Under the pieces are notes generated by a model. The model made no database searches. It was not told the origin of the DNA and saw nothing but the letters and a program-made list of their open reading frames with translations. This document shows positions 33,743 through 40,862 of a stretch of DNA of 43,812 nucleotides, in pieces. The DNA is taken from positions 1 to 43,812 of the forward strand of contig NZ_JAODMK010000047.1 in NCBI RefSeq assembly GCF_025465545.1. Reading direction: 5' to 3'. Both the position numbers and the translations under genes were made by a program. Within the stretch, counting starts at the first letter, position 1, and each line of letters opens with the position of its first letter. The stretch comes from Naasia sp. Its GTDB lineage: Bacteria > Actinomycetota > Actinomycetes > Actinomycetales > Microbacteriaceae.

Positions 33743-34687
33743 TTGACCGACCTGCAGGAACGCATCATCGCCGCCGCCTACCCGATCATCACCCGGAACA
33801 GCTTCGCGACCGTGACCATCGAGGAGATCGAGGCGGCCGCCGGCGTGAGCCGGGAGGACTTCGAAGCCGAGTTCGCGTCCCTCGACGAGGTGGGCGTCGC
33901 GTGCCTCGAGCGGCGCGACCGGGAGTGGACCGTCGGCATGGTGGAGTCGGGTGCTCGGGAGCGCGGCGTCACGCCCGAGGGCCGCCTGCTCGCCATCTTC
34001 GAGGTCTTCGACGACTGGTTCCAGCGCGACGACTTCGAGGCGTGCACCTTCATCAACGTCCTGGTGCAGATGGGCAGGGAGCACCCGCTCGGCCAGGCGA
34101 GCGTCGGCCACCTCGTCCACATCCGTCAGCTGGTCGCGACGCTCGCCGACGAGGCCGGGCTGCAGGAGCCCGAGGAGTTCGCCAAGTCCTGGCACATCCT
34201 CATGAAGGGCTCGATCATCAGCGCCACCGAGGGCGATCGCGACGCCGCACTCCGCGCACAGGCGATGGCCCGCGACCTGATCGGTCGACACCGCGCCGCC
34301 GACGTGTCGCCGGCGGATGTCGTCGGCGAGGAATGGCTCCGCGACCACGATCTCGCTGCGGACGCCGCCTCGGGCCGCGCCCCGGTGCCCGGAAGCCTTC
34401 TGGACTCCTTCGAGTGGCCGGACGACGACGGCCCCGTTCGATCGAGCCTTCCGGCGGGAGAGCTGATCCTGGTCGCGACCGACACTCCGAGCGAGTTGCT
34501 CATCAGCGTCGCTCCGAACGGATTCTCTGACGACGTGCACGCCCTCGTGCGGACTGAGACCTCGGGCGTGTTCCTCTACCCGTGCACGCCCGACTTCCCG
34601 CGCTTCGGGCCGTTCTCGTCGCCCGACGACGCGCTCGCCGCCTACCGGCAGGGCGTCGAGGTGCGCGAAGAGTCGGCAGCGGCCTGA
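33743..34687 (+). CDS. TetR/AcrR-like regulator with C-terminal extension
   Basis: A 314-residue protein. The N-terminal 45 residues are a TetR helix-turn-helix: LQERIIAAAYPIITRNSFAT, VTIEEIEAAAGVSREDFEAEF. Residues about 75-195 match a TetR ligand/dimer domain (FDDWFQRDDFEACTFINVLV). The final 100 residues are extra and unlike TetR: LIGRHRAADVSPADVVGEEW, then a strand-rich part (ELILVATDTPSELLISVAPN, GVFLYPCTPDFPRFGPFSSP). The start is TTG, chosen because AAGGGG lies six bases upstream and it gives the normal TetR N-terminus. Its target genes are unknown; it may control itself or the signalling operon downstream. Confidence 0.85.
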   Translation: MTDLQERIIAAAYPIITRNSFATVTIEEIEAAAGVSREDFEAEFASLDEVGVACLERRDREWTVGMVESGARERGVTPEGRLLAIFEVFDDWFQRDDFEACTFINVLVQMGREHPLGQASVGHLVHIRQLVATLADEAGLQEPEEFAKSWHILMKGSIISATEGDRDAALRAQAMARDLIGRHRAADVSPADVVGEEWLRDHDLAADAASGRAPVPGSLLDSFEWPDDDGPVRSSLPAGELILVATDTPSELLISVAPNGFSDDVHALVRTETSGVFLYPCTPDFPRFGPFSSPDDALAAYRQGVEVREESAAA

Positions 34688-34750
34688 GTCGCAGTCCGAG
34701 GCGCAGCCCCGCCGCACACCTTCCCGGCCGCGTCTACCCCCTCCGGGAAG

Positions 34751-34779
34751 TTGTGGCGGGAACCGACTCCTGGCATATT
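34751..34779 (+). promoter_or_regulatory. Possible promoter of the signalling operon
   Basis: TTGTGG (34751-34756) and CATATT (34774-34779) are 17 bases apart in an unusually AT-richer patch of the 227-base gap. The leader before ATG 34915 would be about 125 bases. A TTCCCGG/CCGGGAA hairpin just before it could end the TetR transcript. Confidence 0.4.
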
Positions 34780-34914
34780 CGTAAACCGAACAGCGGGGAG
34801 ATCCGGGGGTACAGCACCCGCTTCCGAACGGTAGCGACGTCGGTCGGGGTGCAGTGTGGGCGAGGACAAGCGAGCAGGGGCACCTGGCGTGCGGGACGAC
34901 GGGAACGGTCCGGC

Positions 34915-35277
34915 ATGGCAACGGTCCTGATCGCCGACGACGACACGCTCGTGCGCATGGTCCTGCGGATGGCCATCGAGCAGCGCGGGCACCGGGCGCT
35001 CGAGGCGGGGGACACGCGATCTTTCCTGGCGCAGCTGGCGGAGGCGGACCTGTGCATGATGGACGCCGCCATGCCCGGGTCTCCGCTCGGCGATCGGATC
35101 GCCGCCGCGCTCGCGCGCCCTCACCCGCCGTCGATCGTCATCATGAGCGGCACCATCGACCCGCCCGAAGCGGTGCAGCAGCAGGGCCTTCGCTTCCTCG
35201 GCAAGCCGATCGAGCTGAGCACGCTCACCCAGCTGCTGGATGAGCTGTTCCCCGCGCCGCCGAAGGTGCGGACGTGA
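34915..35277 (+). CDS. Single-domain response regulator (CheY-like)
   Basis: A 120-residue stand-alone receiver domain. ATVLIADDDTLVRMVLRMAI gives the acidic pocket, Asp50 in LCMMDAAMPG is the phospho-acceptor, the switch Ser is in VIMSGTID, and the Lys is in FLGKPIEL. No output domain is present. Stop and next start overlap (GTGA), so it is made together with the hybrid kinase, and may be an intermediate or sink in a phosphorelay. The ATG lacks a strong ribosome site. Confidence 0.9.
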   Translation: MATVLIADDDTLVRMVLRMAIEQRGHRALEAGDTRSFLAQLAEADLCMMDAAMPGSPLGDRIAAALARPHPPSIVIMSGTIDPPEAVQQQGLRFLGKPIELSTLTQLLDELFPAPPKVRT

Positions 35278-37898
35278 GCGACGTCCGGGAGGCGGCGGTC
35301 AGCCTGCGGGCCTCGCAGTTCGACGCCCTCTACCACGACCACCCCGACGGAGTGTTCGCCCTCGAGGCCACGGGCGAGCTCCTGCGCTGCAATCCCCGCT
35401 TCGAGGAGATCACCGGCTACACCGCCGCCGAGCTGGCGGACGGCAGCGCGGCGGGCCTCATCAGCAGCGAGGACAGAGAGGACTTCTCCGTCCATCTGGC
35501 CGCCGCTCTCGCCGGACGCACGCGCCGCTTCCGTGCCAGGGGCACGGCCAAGGACGGACATCCCTTCCGGGTGGAGGTCACCCAGCTGCCGCTGCGCGAC
35601 CTCGACGGCGAGGTCATCGTGGTCGTCGTGACGGTGCGCGAGGTGACGGGGCTCGAGGAGGCCGCCGAGCAGGCGGAGCGGAGTGCGGGGCTCATGCGGA
35701 TCGCGGGACGTCTCGCCAGGTTCGACGCGTGGACGATCGACGCCGAGACACGGGTGCTGCACACCTCCGACGACTTCCAGCAGGTGCTCGGGTTCAGCGT
35801 GCCTTCCGGGCGGCCATACACCGAGGCGCTGATGACGTACTCGGCCTCGCAGTTCGACCGGATGGTCGACGCAATCGAGGCCTGCATCGCCACGGGCGAG
35901 CCGATCGACGTCAGCCGGACTCTCACCATGCCGGATGGCGCCCAGCGGCACGTGCGCTCCATCGGCGAGGCCGTGCGCAACGAGGCCGGCCGCATCGTGC
36001 GGATCCAAGGCGCGTTCTACGACGTGACCGAGGTGGTGGAGGGCGAGCGCCACCGGCAGACCCTCCAGGAGCGCCTGCAGCTCACCCTCAGCCAGATCGC
36101 GTCCGGGGTGTTCTTCTTCGACTCCGCGTGGCGGTTCCTCTACGCCAACGAGACGGGCTCGAAGTACCTTCGGACCACCGTCGAGGAGCTTCTGGGCCAC
36201 ACCCTGTGGGAGCTCTTCCCCGACGCGGTCGACAGCAGCTTCGGAGAGGCATACCGGCGCACGATGACCGAGCGCGTCGTCACTCGCACCCGGGAGTTCT
36301 ACGCCCCGCTCGACGCGTGGTTCGAGGCCACCGCCTATCCCACGGGCGACGGTCTGGCGCTGCAGCTGCACGACGTGACCGAGGATCAGCAGACCCGACT
36401 GCGGCTGCAGGAGACCACCGAGCGCCTCCGCTCTCAGGCGGCCCTCCTCGACGCCGCCCGGGACGCCATCATGATGCGCGATCTCGACCATCGCATCACC
36501 TACTGGAACCACGGCGCTGAGGAGATGTTCGGCTGGCCCGCCGAGGAGATCGTCGGCCAGTCCGTTCGCGACCTCCTCTATGCCGACCCGACCATCTTCG
36601 ACATCCGCACCGCCGAGGTGCTGCGCGCCGGGTACTGGGAGGGCGAGCTGCAAAAGCTCACCCGCGACGGGCGCACCATCCTGCTCGACTGCCGGTGGCA
36701 GCTGGTGCGGGACGACGAGGGCCGGCCGGTCTCGATCTTCGCCGTCGACTCCGACATCACCGAGTTCCGCGCGGCGGAGGAGCGCCGCTACCGGGTGCAG
36801 CGGATGGAGAGCCTCGGCACGCTCGCCGGCGGGATCGCGCACGACCTCAACAACGTGCTCACGCCGATCCTGATCGCGGCGCAGCTCCTGAGCGCGGACG
36901 AGCGCGACGAGCGGCGCCGCCAGCTCCTCGTCTCCGTGGAGAAGGGAGCCAAGCGCGGTGCGGACATGATCCGCCAGGTGCTCTCCTTCGCCCGGGGCGA
37001 GGAAGGACAGCGTCGTCCGGTGGACGCGGAGTCCGTGGTGGAGGACCTCCTCGCCTTCTGTCGCGACACCGTCCCGAAGTCGGTGACCGTCGTCTCGAAG
37101 GTGGATGGCCCGCTCCTGCCGGTCATGGGGGACCGCACGCAGCTGCTGCAGGTGCTGATCAACCTCATCACGAACGCCGTCGACGCCATGCCATCGGGCG
37201 GCAATCTCACCATCCACGCCGCCAACCGCCCATCGGACGACGGGGATCGGGTCGTGTTCGCCGTCATCGACACCGGAACGGGGATGGACGAGGAGACCCT
37301 CTCCCGGGTCTTCGAGCCGTTCTACACGACGAAGGACCAGGGCAAGGGCACAGGACTCGGGCTCTCCACATCGGTGTCCATCGTCCGCGGCCACGGCGGA
37401 GTCATCGAGGTGCAGAGCCGTCCCGGGGCCGGGTCTCGGTTCACGGTCTCGCTGCCGTCCTCGTCGCTGGGCGAGACACCGGCCGCCCCGCCCGCCGAGG
37501 CGCCCGAGCAGGCGGGAGGCCGCGGCGAGCTCATCCTCGTCGTCGACGACGAGGATCCGGTGCGGATGATCCTCCGCCAGGCACTGGAGAGCGCCGGCTA
37601 TCGTGCCCTCGAGGCGGAGAACGGCAAGGTCGCCATCGAGGTCCTCGAGGGTCAGGGAGCGCCCGTCGACCTCGTCGTCATGGACGTGATGATGCCCGTC
37701 ATGGGCGGATCGGCCACCCTCGACTACCTCCTCGACCGCCATCCCGGCCTGCCCGTCATCGTGGCGAGCGGATTCGACGCCGAGAACCGCGAGTGGGGAC
37801 GTGAGGATGCTGCCCGCTTCCTGGCGAAGCCGTTCAGCATCCCCGAGCTCCTGTCCGCCGTTCGCGAGACCCTCGATGCGGCGGAGCGCGTGCGGTGA
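35274..37898 (+). CDS. Multi-PAS hybrid histidine kinase
   Basis: An 874-residue soluble sensor kinase with no membrane segment. Four PAS-type domains sit at about 15-130 (FDALYHDHPDGVFALEATGE), 145-260, 270-385 (FFFDSAWRFLYANETGSKYL) and 395-510 (ITYWNHGAEEMFGWPAEEIV). HisKA carries His523 in GGIAHDLNNVLTP; the ATPase has LINLITNAVDAM (N box), DTGTGMDEE (G1) and GKGTGLGLSTS (G2). A C-terminal receiver at about 755-870 has LVVDDEDPVRM, Asp804 in VMDVMMPVMGG, and FLAKPFSI. The signal is unknown and probably cytosolic. It overlaps the receiver gene upstream and the NarL-type gene downstream by four bases each. Confidence 0.94.
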   Translation: MSDVREAAVSLRASQFDALYHDHPDGVFALEATGELLRCNPRFEEITGYTAAELADGSAAGLISSEDREDFSVHLAAALAGRTRRFRARGTAKDGHPFRVEVTQLPLRDLDGEVIVVVVTVREVTGLEEAAEQAERSAGLMRIAGRLARFDAWTIDAETRVLHTSDDFQQVLGFSVPSGRPYTEALMTYSASQFDRMVDAIEACIATGEPIDVSRTLTMPDGAQRHVRSIGEAVRNEAGRIVRIQGAFYDVTEVVEGERHRQTLQERLQLTLSQIASGVFFFDSAWRFLYANETGSKYLRTTVEELLGHTLWELFPDAVDSSFGEAYRRTMTERVVTRTREFYAPLDAWFEATAYPTGDGLALQLHDVTEDQQTRLRLQETTERLRSQAALLDAARDAIMMRDLDHRITYWNHGAEEMFGWPAEEIVGQSVRDLLYADPTIFDIRTAEVLRAGYWEGELQKLTRDGRTILLDCRWQLVRDDEGRPVSIFAVDSDITEFRAAEERRYRVQRMESLGTLAGGIAHDLNNVLTPILIAAQLLSADERDERRRQLLVSVEKGAKRGADMIRQVLSFARGEEGQRRPVDAESVVEDLLAFCRDTVPKSVTVVSKVDGPLLPVMGDRTQLLQVLINLITNAVDAMPSGGNLTIHAANRPSDDGDRVVFAVIDTGTGMDEETLSRVFEPFYTTKDQGKGTGLGLSTSVSIVRGHGGVIEVQSRPGAGSRFTVSLPSSSLGETPAAPPAEAPEQAGGRGELILVVDDEDPVRMILRQALESAGYRALEAENGKVAIEVLEGQGAPVDLVVMDVMMPVMGGSATLDYLLDRHPGLPVIVASGFDAENREWGREDAARFLAKPFSIPELLSAVRETLDAAERVR

Positions 37899-38554
37899 GT
37901 GGCACCGAGGCGGTCTCGCGACCCATGCGCGTCGTCGTGGCCGACGACGACGCCTTCACGGTGTCGCTCGTCACCGGCGGGCTCGCCGCGCAGGGCTTCG
38001 AGGTGTTCCCCGCCCAGACCGTGGAGGAGGCGTGGGCGCTGGTGGAGTCGGAGGACCCGCACGCGCTGATCAGCGACCTCGACTTCGGCGGGGGAGTGTC
38101 CGGCGTATCCCTGCTCAGGAGGGTGGGCCAGGAGTACCCGTGGGTGGGACTTGTGGTGCTCACAGCGCATCGCTCGCCGCAGCTCGCAGTGGACAACCCG
38201 GCGGCCATCCCGCGGAGCGCCGTCTACCTCGTGAAGTCGGCGCTTCGACAGGTCGAGGACCTGGCCGAGGCCGTGCGCTCGTCGATCGCGGGCGGCGCAG
38301 GCGACCGGCACATCCCCGGGGCCGACGACGCGGCGGTCATCACCATCACTCGCGCGCAGGCTGAGGTGCTGCGGATGCTGGCGAGCGGTGCCTCCACCCG
38401 GGTCCTCGCCGAGCACCGGGGAACCACGATCCGGGCCGCCGAGACGATGCTCACCCGCCTCTACGGTGCGCTCGGCGTGGAGATCAGCGAGCGCTCCAAC
38501 CCCCGCGTGGAGGCCGTGCGCATCTGGCAGCAGGGCCGTGTCGTCGTCCGCTAG
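37895..38554 (+). CDS. NarL/LuxR-type response regulator
   Basis: A 219-residue regulator. The receiver domain has MRVVVADDDAFTVSLVTGGL, Asp61 in LISDLDFGG as phospho-acceptor, VVLTAHRSP with the switch Thr, and VYLVKSALRQ with the Lys. After a linker the output region ITRAQAEVLRMLASGASTRV, LAEHRGTTIRAAETMLTRLY is a helix-turn-helix of LuxR/NarL type, though more diverged than usual. It is probably the DNA-binding end of the phosphorelay. The GTG start overlaps the kinase stop; its 3' end overlaps the next gene by 17 bases. Confidence 0.9.
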   Translation: MSGTEAVSRPMRVVVADDDAFTVSLVTGGLAAQGFEVFPAQTVEEAWALVESEDPHALISDLDFGGGVSGVSLLRRVGQEYPWVGLVVLTAHRSPQLAVDNPAAIPRSAVYLVKSALRQVEDLAEAVRSSIAGGAGDRHIPGADDAAVITITRAQAEVLRMLASGASTRVLAEHRGTTIRAAETMLTRLYGALGVEISERSNPRVEAVRIWQQGRVVVR

Positions 38555-39947
38555 CCGCACCCCGGGGTTCGGAGGCACCGGCGTCCTCGGCCTGCGGGCG
38601 TCGCTCGGCAGCGAGTGGACGCTGAACCTGCCGCACTGGTGGATGACCTTCGTGCCGAGCGTCCTCCTCGTCGCGCTCCAAGAGGTCGCGGCCGGCACAG
38701 CGGACGGACGGCTGATCCTGCTGTCCGGAGTCGCTCAGCACGTGGTCGCGGGTCTGCTCGGGGTTCCGGTGGCTCTCCTGCTGAAGCGACGCGGGGCGAC
38801 CCTCCCGATCTGGGCGAGCTTCCTCCTGTCCGGGGTCATCGGCGTGACGCGCGGCCTGCTCGGCGGGGGACTCGTCCTGCTGGCCGGCGGCACCGCGGAC
38901 CTCGGCTACCGGATCCTGTTCTGGCTCGCGGTGGCCTGGGTGTGGATGCCGCTCACCGCCTACGTGCTCGCTCAGGTCCAGCACCGCCGCCTGCTGCTGG
39001 CCGAGCTCGGCGCCGCCCGACGACGCCGGGACTCGGCGCGGGCCCTCGCCGAGCGCAGCAGCGAGGAGATCCGCTCCCGGGTCATCTGGGCGATCAGTGC
39101 GACGGTCTCCCCGGTCGTCGATGACATCCGGCGCACGCTGCCCGGACTCCGCCAGGGCGACGCCGAGGAGATGCAGCAGATCGGCAGCCGGCTCGCCGAC
39201 ATCGCCGATCACGTGAACTGGGCGGTCGACCGGCTCTCCGGACACGTGGAGCCGCCCTACCTGCCTGCACCGCGATCCGAGCCGCCGCTGTCCTCCGCAC
39301 TCGTCTTCGAGCTGACCCGCCCGGTGCTGTGGTCTGCGCTCGCGGCCGCGGCACTCCTCGCCGTGCTCATCCCGATCACGCTCGACGCCGAGCGCGACGC
39401 CCTCGCGGCCGAGGTGCTCGTCGCGGTCGCCGCAGCAGCACTGGTGCTCGCGGTGGTCTCCCGCGCCGCCCGGCTGCATGGCAGCGCCCGCCGGATCCGG
39501 CCGATCGTCGTCCGCTACCTCCTCGCCGGTCTGGCGGGATCCGTCGTGCTGCTCCTCCTCGCAGGGCCGGGCATCACGCCGTTCGGGATGCTGCTGCTCC
39601 TCGTGCTCCCGCTCGGCCTGACGTACTCGGCGGCCGTGATCTCGGCTGCGGTGGGCGTCACCGTGGCCAACGCGGCGGTCGTGCGGTCGATCCGGCGCAT
39701 CGAGGACGCGTCCGCCCGGCTGGAGGAGTCCGCGAGGGACGACGAGGACCGGGCGCGGGCCCAGCTGGACGAGCTCCTGCACGGCCCCATCCAGGGTCGC
39801 CTCGCCGCCTGCGCGATGGCGCTCAACTTCCACTCGGCGGCCCCCGACCGATCGACCGCCGATGGGACGCGCCAGATGACGGAGGCGGTGCTCGGCCACC
39901 TGGATGCGGTCGTCACCGACCTGGCAGCCCTCGAGCGCAGCGCCTGA
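38538..39947 (+). CDS. Membrane histidine-kinase-like protein without ATPase domain
   Basis: A 469-residue protein with an N-terminal block of four to five membrane helices (about 30-150), a coiled cytosolic or extracytosolic region (RDSARALAERSSEEIRSRVI), a second block of helices (about 255-385), and a C-terminal tail with RARAQLDELLHGPIQGRLAA-type sequence. The LLHGPIQGRLAACAMAL segment looks like a HisKA_3 dimerisation/phosphoacceptor helix (His in LLHG), yet the protein ends about 60 residues later with no N or G boxes. It may be a degenerate partner, a phosphotransfer-like protein, or a truncated kinase. The GTG start at 38538 was chosen to give a short N-terminus and lies within the NarL-type gene. 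A dispersed palindrome begins 22 bases after its stop. Confidence 0.75.
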   Translation: MSSSASRTPGFGGTGVLGLRASLGSEWTLNLPHWWMTFVPSVLLVALQEVAAGTADGRLILLSGVAQHVVAGLLGVPVALLLKRRGATLPIWASFLLSGVIGVTRGLLGGGLVLLAGGTADLGYRILFWLAVAWVWMPLTAYVLAQVQHRRLLLAELGAARRRRDSARALAERSSEEIRSRVIWAISATVSPVVDDIRRTLPGLRQGDAEEMQQIGSRLADIADHVNWAVDRLSGHVEPPYLPAPRSEPPLSSALVFELTRPVLWSALAAAALLAVLIPITLDAERDALAAEVLVAVAAAALVLAVVSRAARLHGSARRIRPIVVRYLLAGLAGSVVLLLLAGPGITPFGMLLLLVLPLGLTYSAAVISAAVGVTVANAAVVRSIRRIEDASARLEESARDDEDRARAQLDELLHGPIQGRLAACAMALNFHSAAPDRSTADGTRQMTEAVLGHLDAVVTDLAALERSA

Positions 39948-39968
39948 GCGGCACCGCCGCCCGAGGAA

Positions 39969-40026
39969 CGCAACCGTCCGGCCACAACGCAACCGCATGC
40001 CGTTGCCGTTCGGCCGGACGGTTGCG
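39969..40026. repeat. Dispersed palindrome, copy B
   Basis: Perfect outer arms GCAACCGTCCGGCC (39970-39983) and GGCCGGACGGTTGC (40012-40025) flank an inner palindrome GCAACCGCATGCCGTTGC (39989-40006) with one mismatched pair. It matches copy A over 57 bases, with differences mainly in the two five-base joints. It directly follows the truncated kinase-like gene and precedes the promoter of the ABM gene. Confidence 0.85.
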
Positions 40027-40047
40027 GCCGTCGGAGGAGCGGAGGCC

Positions 40048-40053
40048 TAGGAT
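40048..40053 (+). promoter_or_regulatory. -10 element for the ABM gene
   Basis: TAGGAT at 40048-40053 would give a leader of about 25 bases with AAGGAGA before ATG 40085. Palindrome copy B ends 22 bases upstream and would cover the -35 region. Confidence 0.4.
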
Positions 40054-40084
40054 GGGGCGGCGAAGTGCTGAAGAAGGAGAGATC

Positions 40085-40381
40085 ATGGCGGTCACCGCGT
40101 TCCTCGACCTGCACCTTCGCGCGGACGCGAGGGAACAGGCGCCCGCAGGGCTCGCCGCGATCCTCAGCGTCACCCGCGCCTTCGACGGCTGTCTCGGCGT
40201 CGAGGTGCTCGAGGATGTGGCCGACCCGGCGCACGTCACCGTCGTGGAGCACTGGGAGTCGATCGAGCACGACGACGCCTATCGCGCCTGGCGTGCGACA
40301 GCGGAGGGCGCGTCGAACCTCCGCGAGCTCCTCGCGGCGCCTTCGGTGCTGTCGCGGTATCAGACCCAGTCGACCTTCTGA
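40085..40381 (+). CDS. ABM-domain protein (putative quinol monooxygenase)
   Basis: A 98-residue dimeric alpha/beta-barrel protein of the antibiotic biosynthesis monooxygenase family. AVTAFLDLHLRADAREQAPA begins the first strand, ILSVTRAFDGCLGVEVLEDV has the conserved F/Y-x-G-C-x-G-x-x-V pattern, and HVTVVEHWESIEHDDAYRAW gives the E-x-W pair and second helix. Relatives (YgiN, LsrG, IsdG-like) oxidise quinols or act as accessory enzymes without cofactor. The ATG is preceded by AAGGAGA. No neighbouring biosynthetic gene suggests a substrate. Confidence 0.85.
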   Translation: MAVTAFLDLHLRADAREQAPAGLAAILSVTRAFDGCLGVEVLEDVADPAHVTVVEHWESIEHDDAYRAWRATAEGASNLRELLAAPSVLSRYQTQSTF

Positions 40382-40478
40382 CGCGACCAGGGGCACTGCC
40401 GCGGCGCCGACTCCGGGTGGCCGAGGTCCCTTCCCCGGCGTGTACCCGTGGCTCGTGCCCGGCGGTAGAGTCCCGGCC

Positions 40479-40745
40479 ATGGTGTGGTGGACGAGGCTCG
40501 GCGAGCTCGCACGGCAGTGGCTGATCGAGCATCCGGCCGAGAGGCTGCCTGCCAGATCCTGACCGCGGTTTCAGTGGCTGGCGCGCCTGCCACGGCAGTG
40601 GGGTGGTCGAACCTGCACCGGGCCGCCGGGCTTCTACCTTTCCCCTGCGGCCGAGGAATGGGTCCAGGAGCTCCGCGACGCCGGCGACGCCGGCAGACTT
40701 GTCTGCCCGTCCTGCCTGCCCGTCCTGCCCGAGGCGGCGTCAGCC
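40479..40745 (+). pseudogene. Decayed small gene, interrupted by a TGA
   Basis: From an ATG at 40479 (TAGAGT eight bases upstream) the frame encodes MVWWTRLGELARQWLIEHPA followed by ERLPARS, then TGA at 40560-40562. The same frame continues with coding-like sequence, notably GFYLSPAAEEWVQELRDAG and then LVCPSCLPVL, before running into palindrome copy C. The two parts look like one small protein of about 85 residues whose middle is damaged. No family was recognised. Alternatives are two unrelated fragments, or an upstream short peptide of 27 residues. The rest of the 40382-40862 gap holds only the repeats and the promoter listed below. Confidence 0.45.
40675..40728 (+). repeat. Two short tandem duplications
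   Basis: GCGACGCCG is repeated at 40675-40683 and 40684-40692, and CTGCCCGTCCTGC at 40703-40715 and 40716-40728. Both lie in the decayed gene. The 9-base unit keeps frame (the DAG-DAG repeat), while the 13-base unit does not, which fits a region with relaxed selection. Confidence 0.75.
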
Positions 40746-40798
40746 GCAACCGTCCGGCCGCAACGCAGCGGTGTGCCGTTGCCGTCGGGCCGCAGTGC
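40746..40798. repeat. Dispersed palindrome, copy C (degenerate)
   Basis: The left arm GCAACCGTCCGGCC (40746-40759) is identical to copy B, and the middle GTGCCGTTGCCGT also matches. The right arm diverges after GGCCG, so the outer stem is largely lost. This copy ends about 35 bases before the XRE-cupin promoter. Confidence 0.75.
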
Positions 40799-40834
40799 GG
40801 CCTGGCACGCCACGGCAGCAGCCCGATCGCTTGC

Positions 40835-40860
40835 TGCACGCATGGTGCACTATCCTGCAC
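40835..40860 (+). promoter_or_regulatory. Promoter and phased TGCAC operator of the XRE-cupin cassette
   Basis: TATCCT at 40851-40856 sits six bases before ATG 40863 (leaderless geometry). Around it lie TGCAC (40835-40839), GTGCAC (40845-40850) and TGCAC (40856-40860), spaced 10 to 11 bases, so they face one side of the helix. The first two form TGCAC-N5-GTGCA. Position over the promoter suggests autoregulation by the XRE protein. Confidence 0.6.
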
Positions 40861-40862
40861 TG

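Noticed and set aside
30440-40798. The repeated palindromes as a CRISPR array
   Set aside because: Only three copies, thousands of bases apart, no regular spacers and no cas genes.
40773-40862. Longer N-terminus for the XRE-cupin protein from GTG 40773
   Set aside because: It would translate through the repeat and the promoter; ATG 40863 has a -10 box six bases upstream and gives the usual XRE start.
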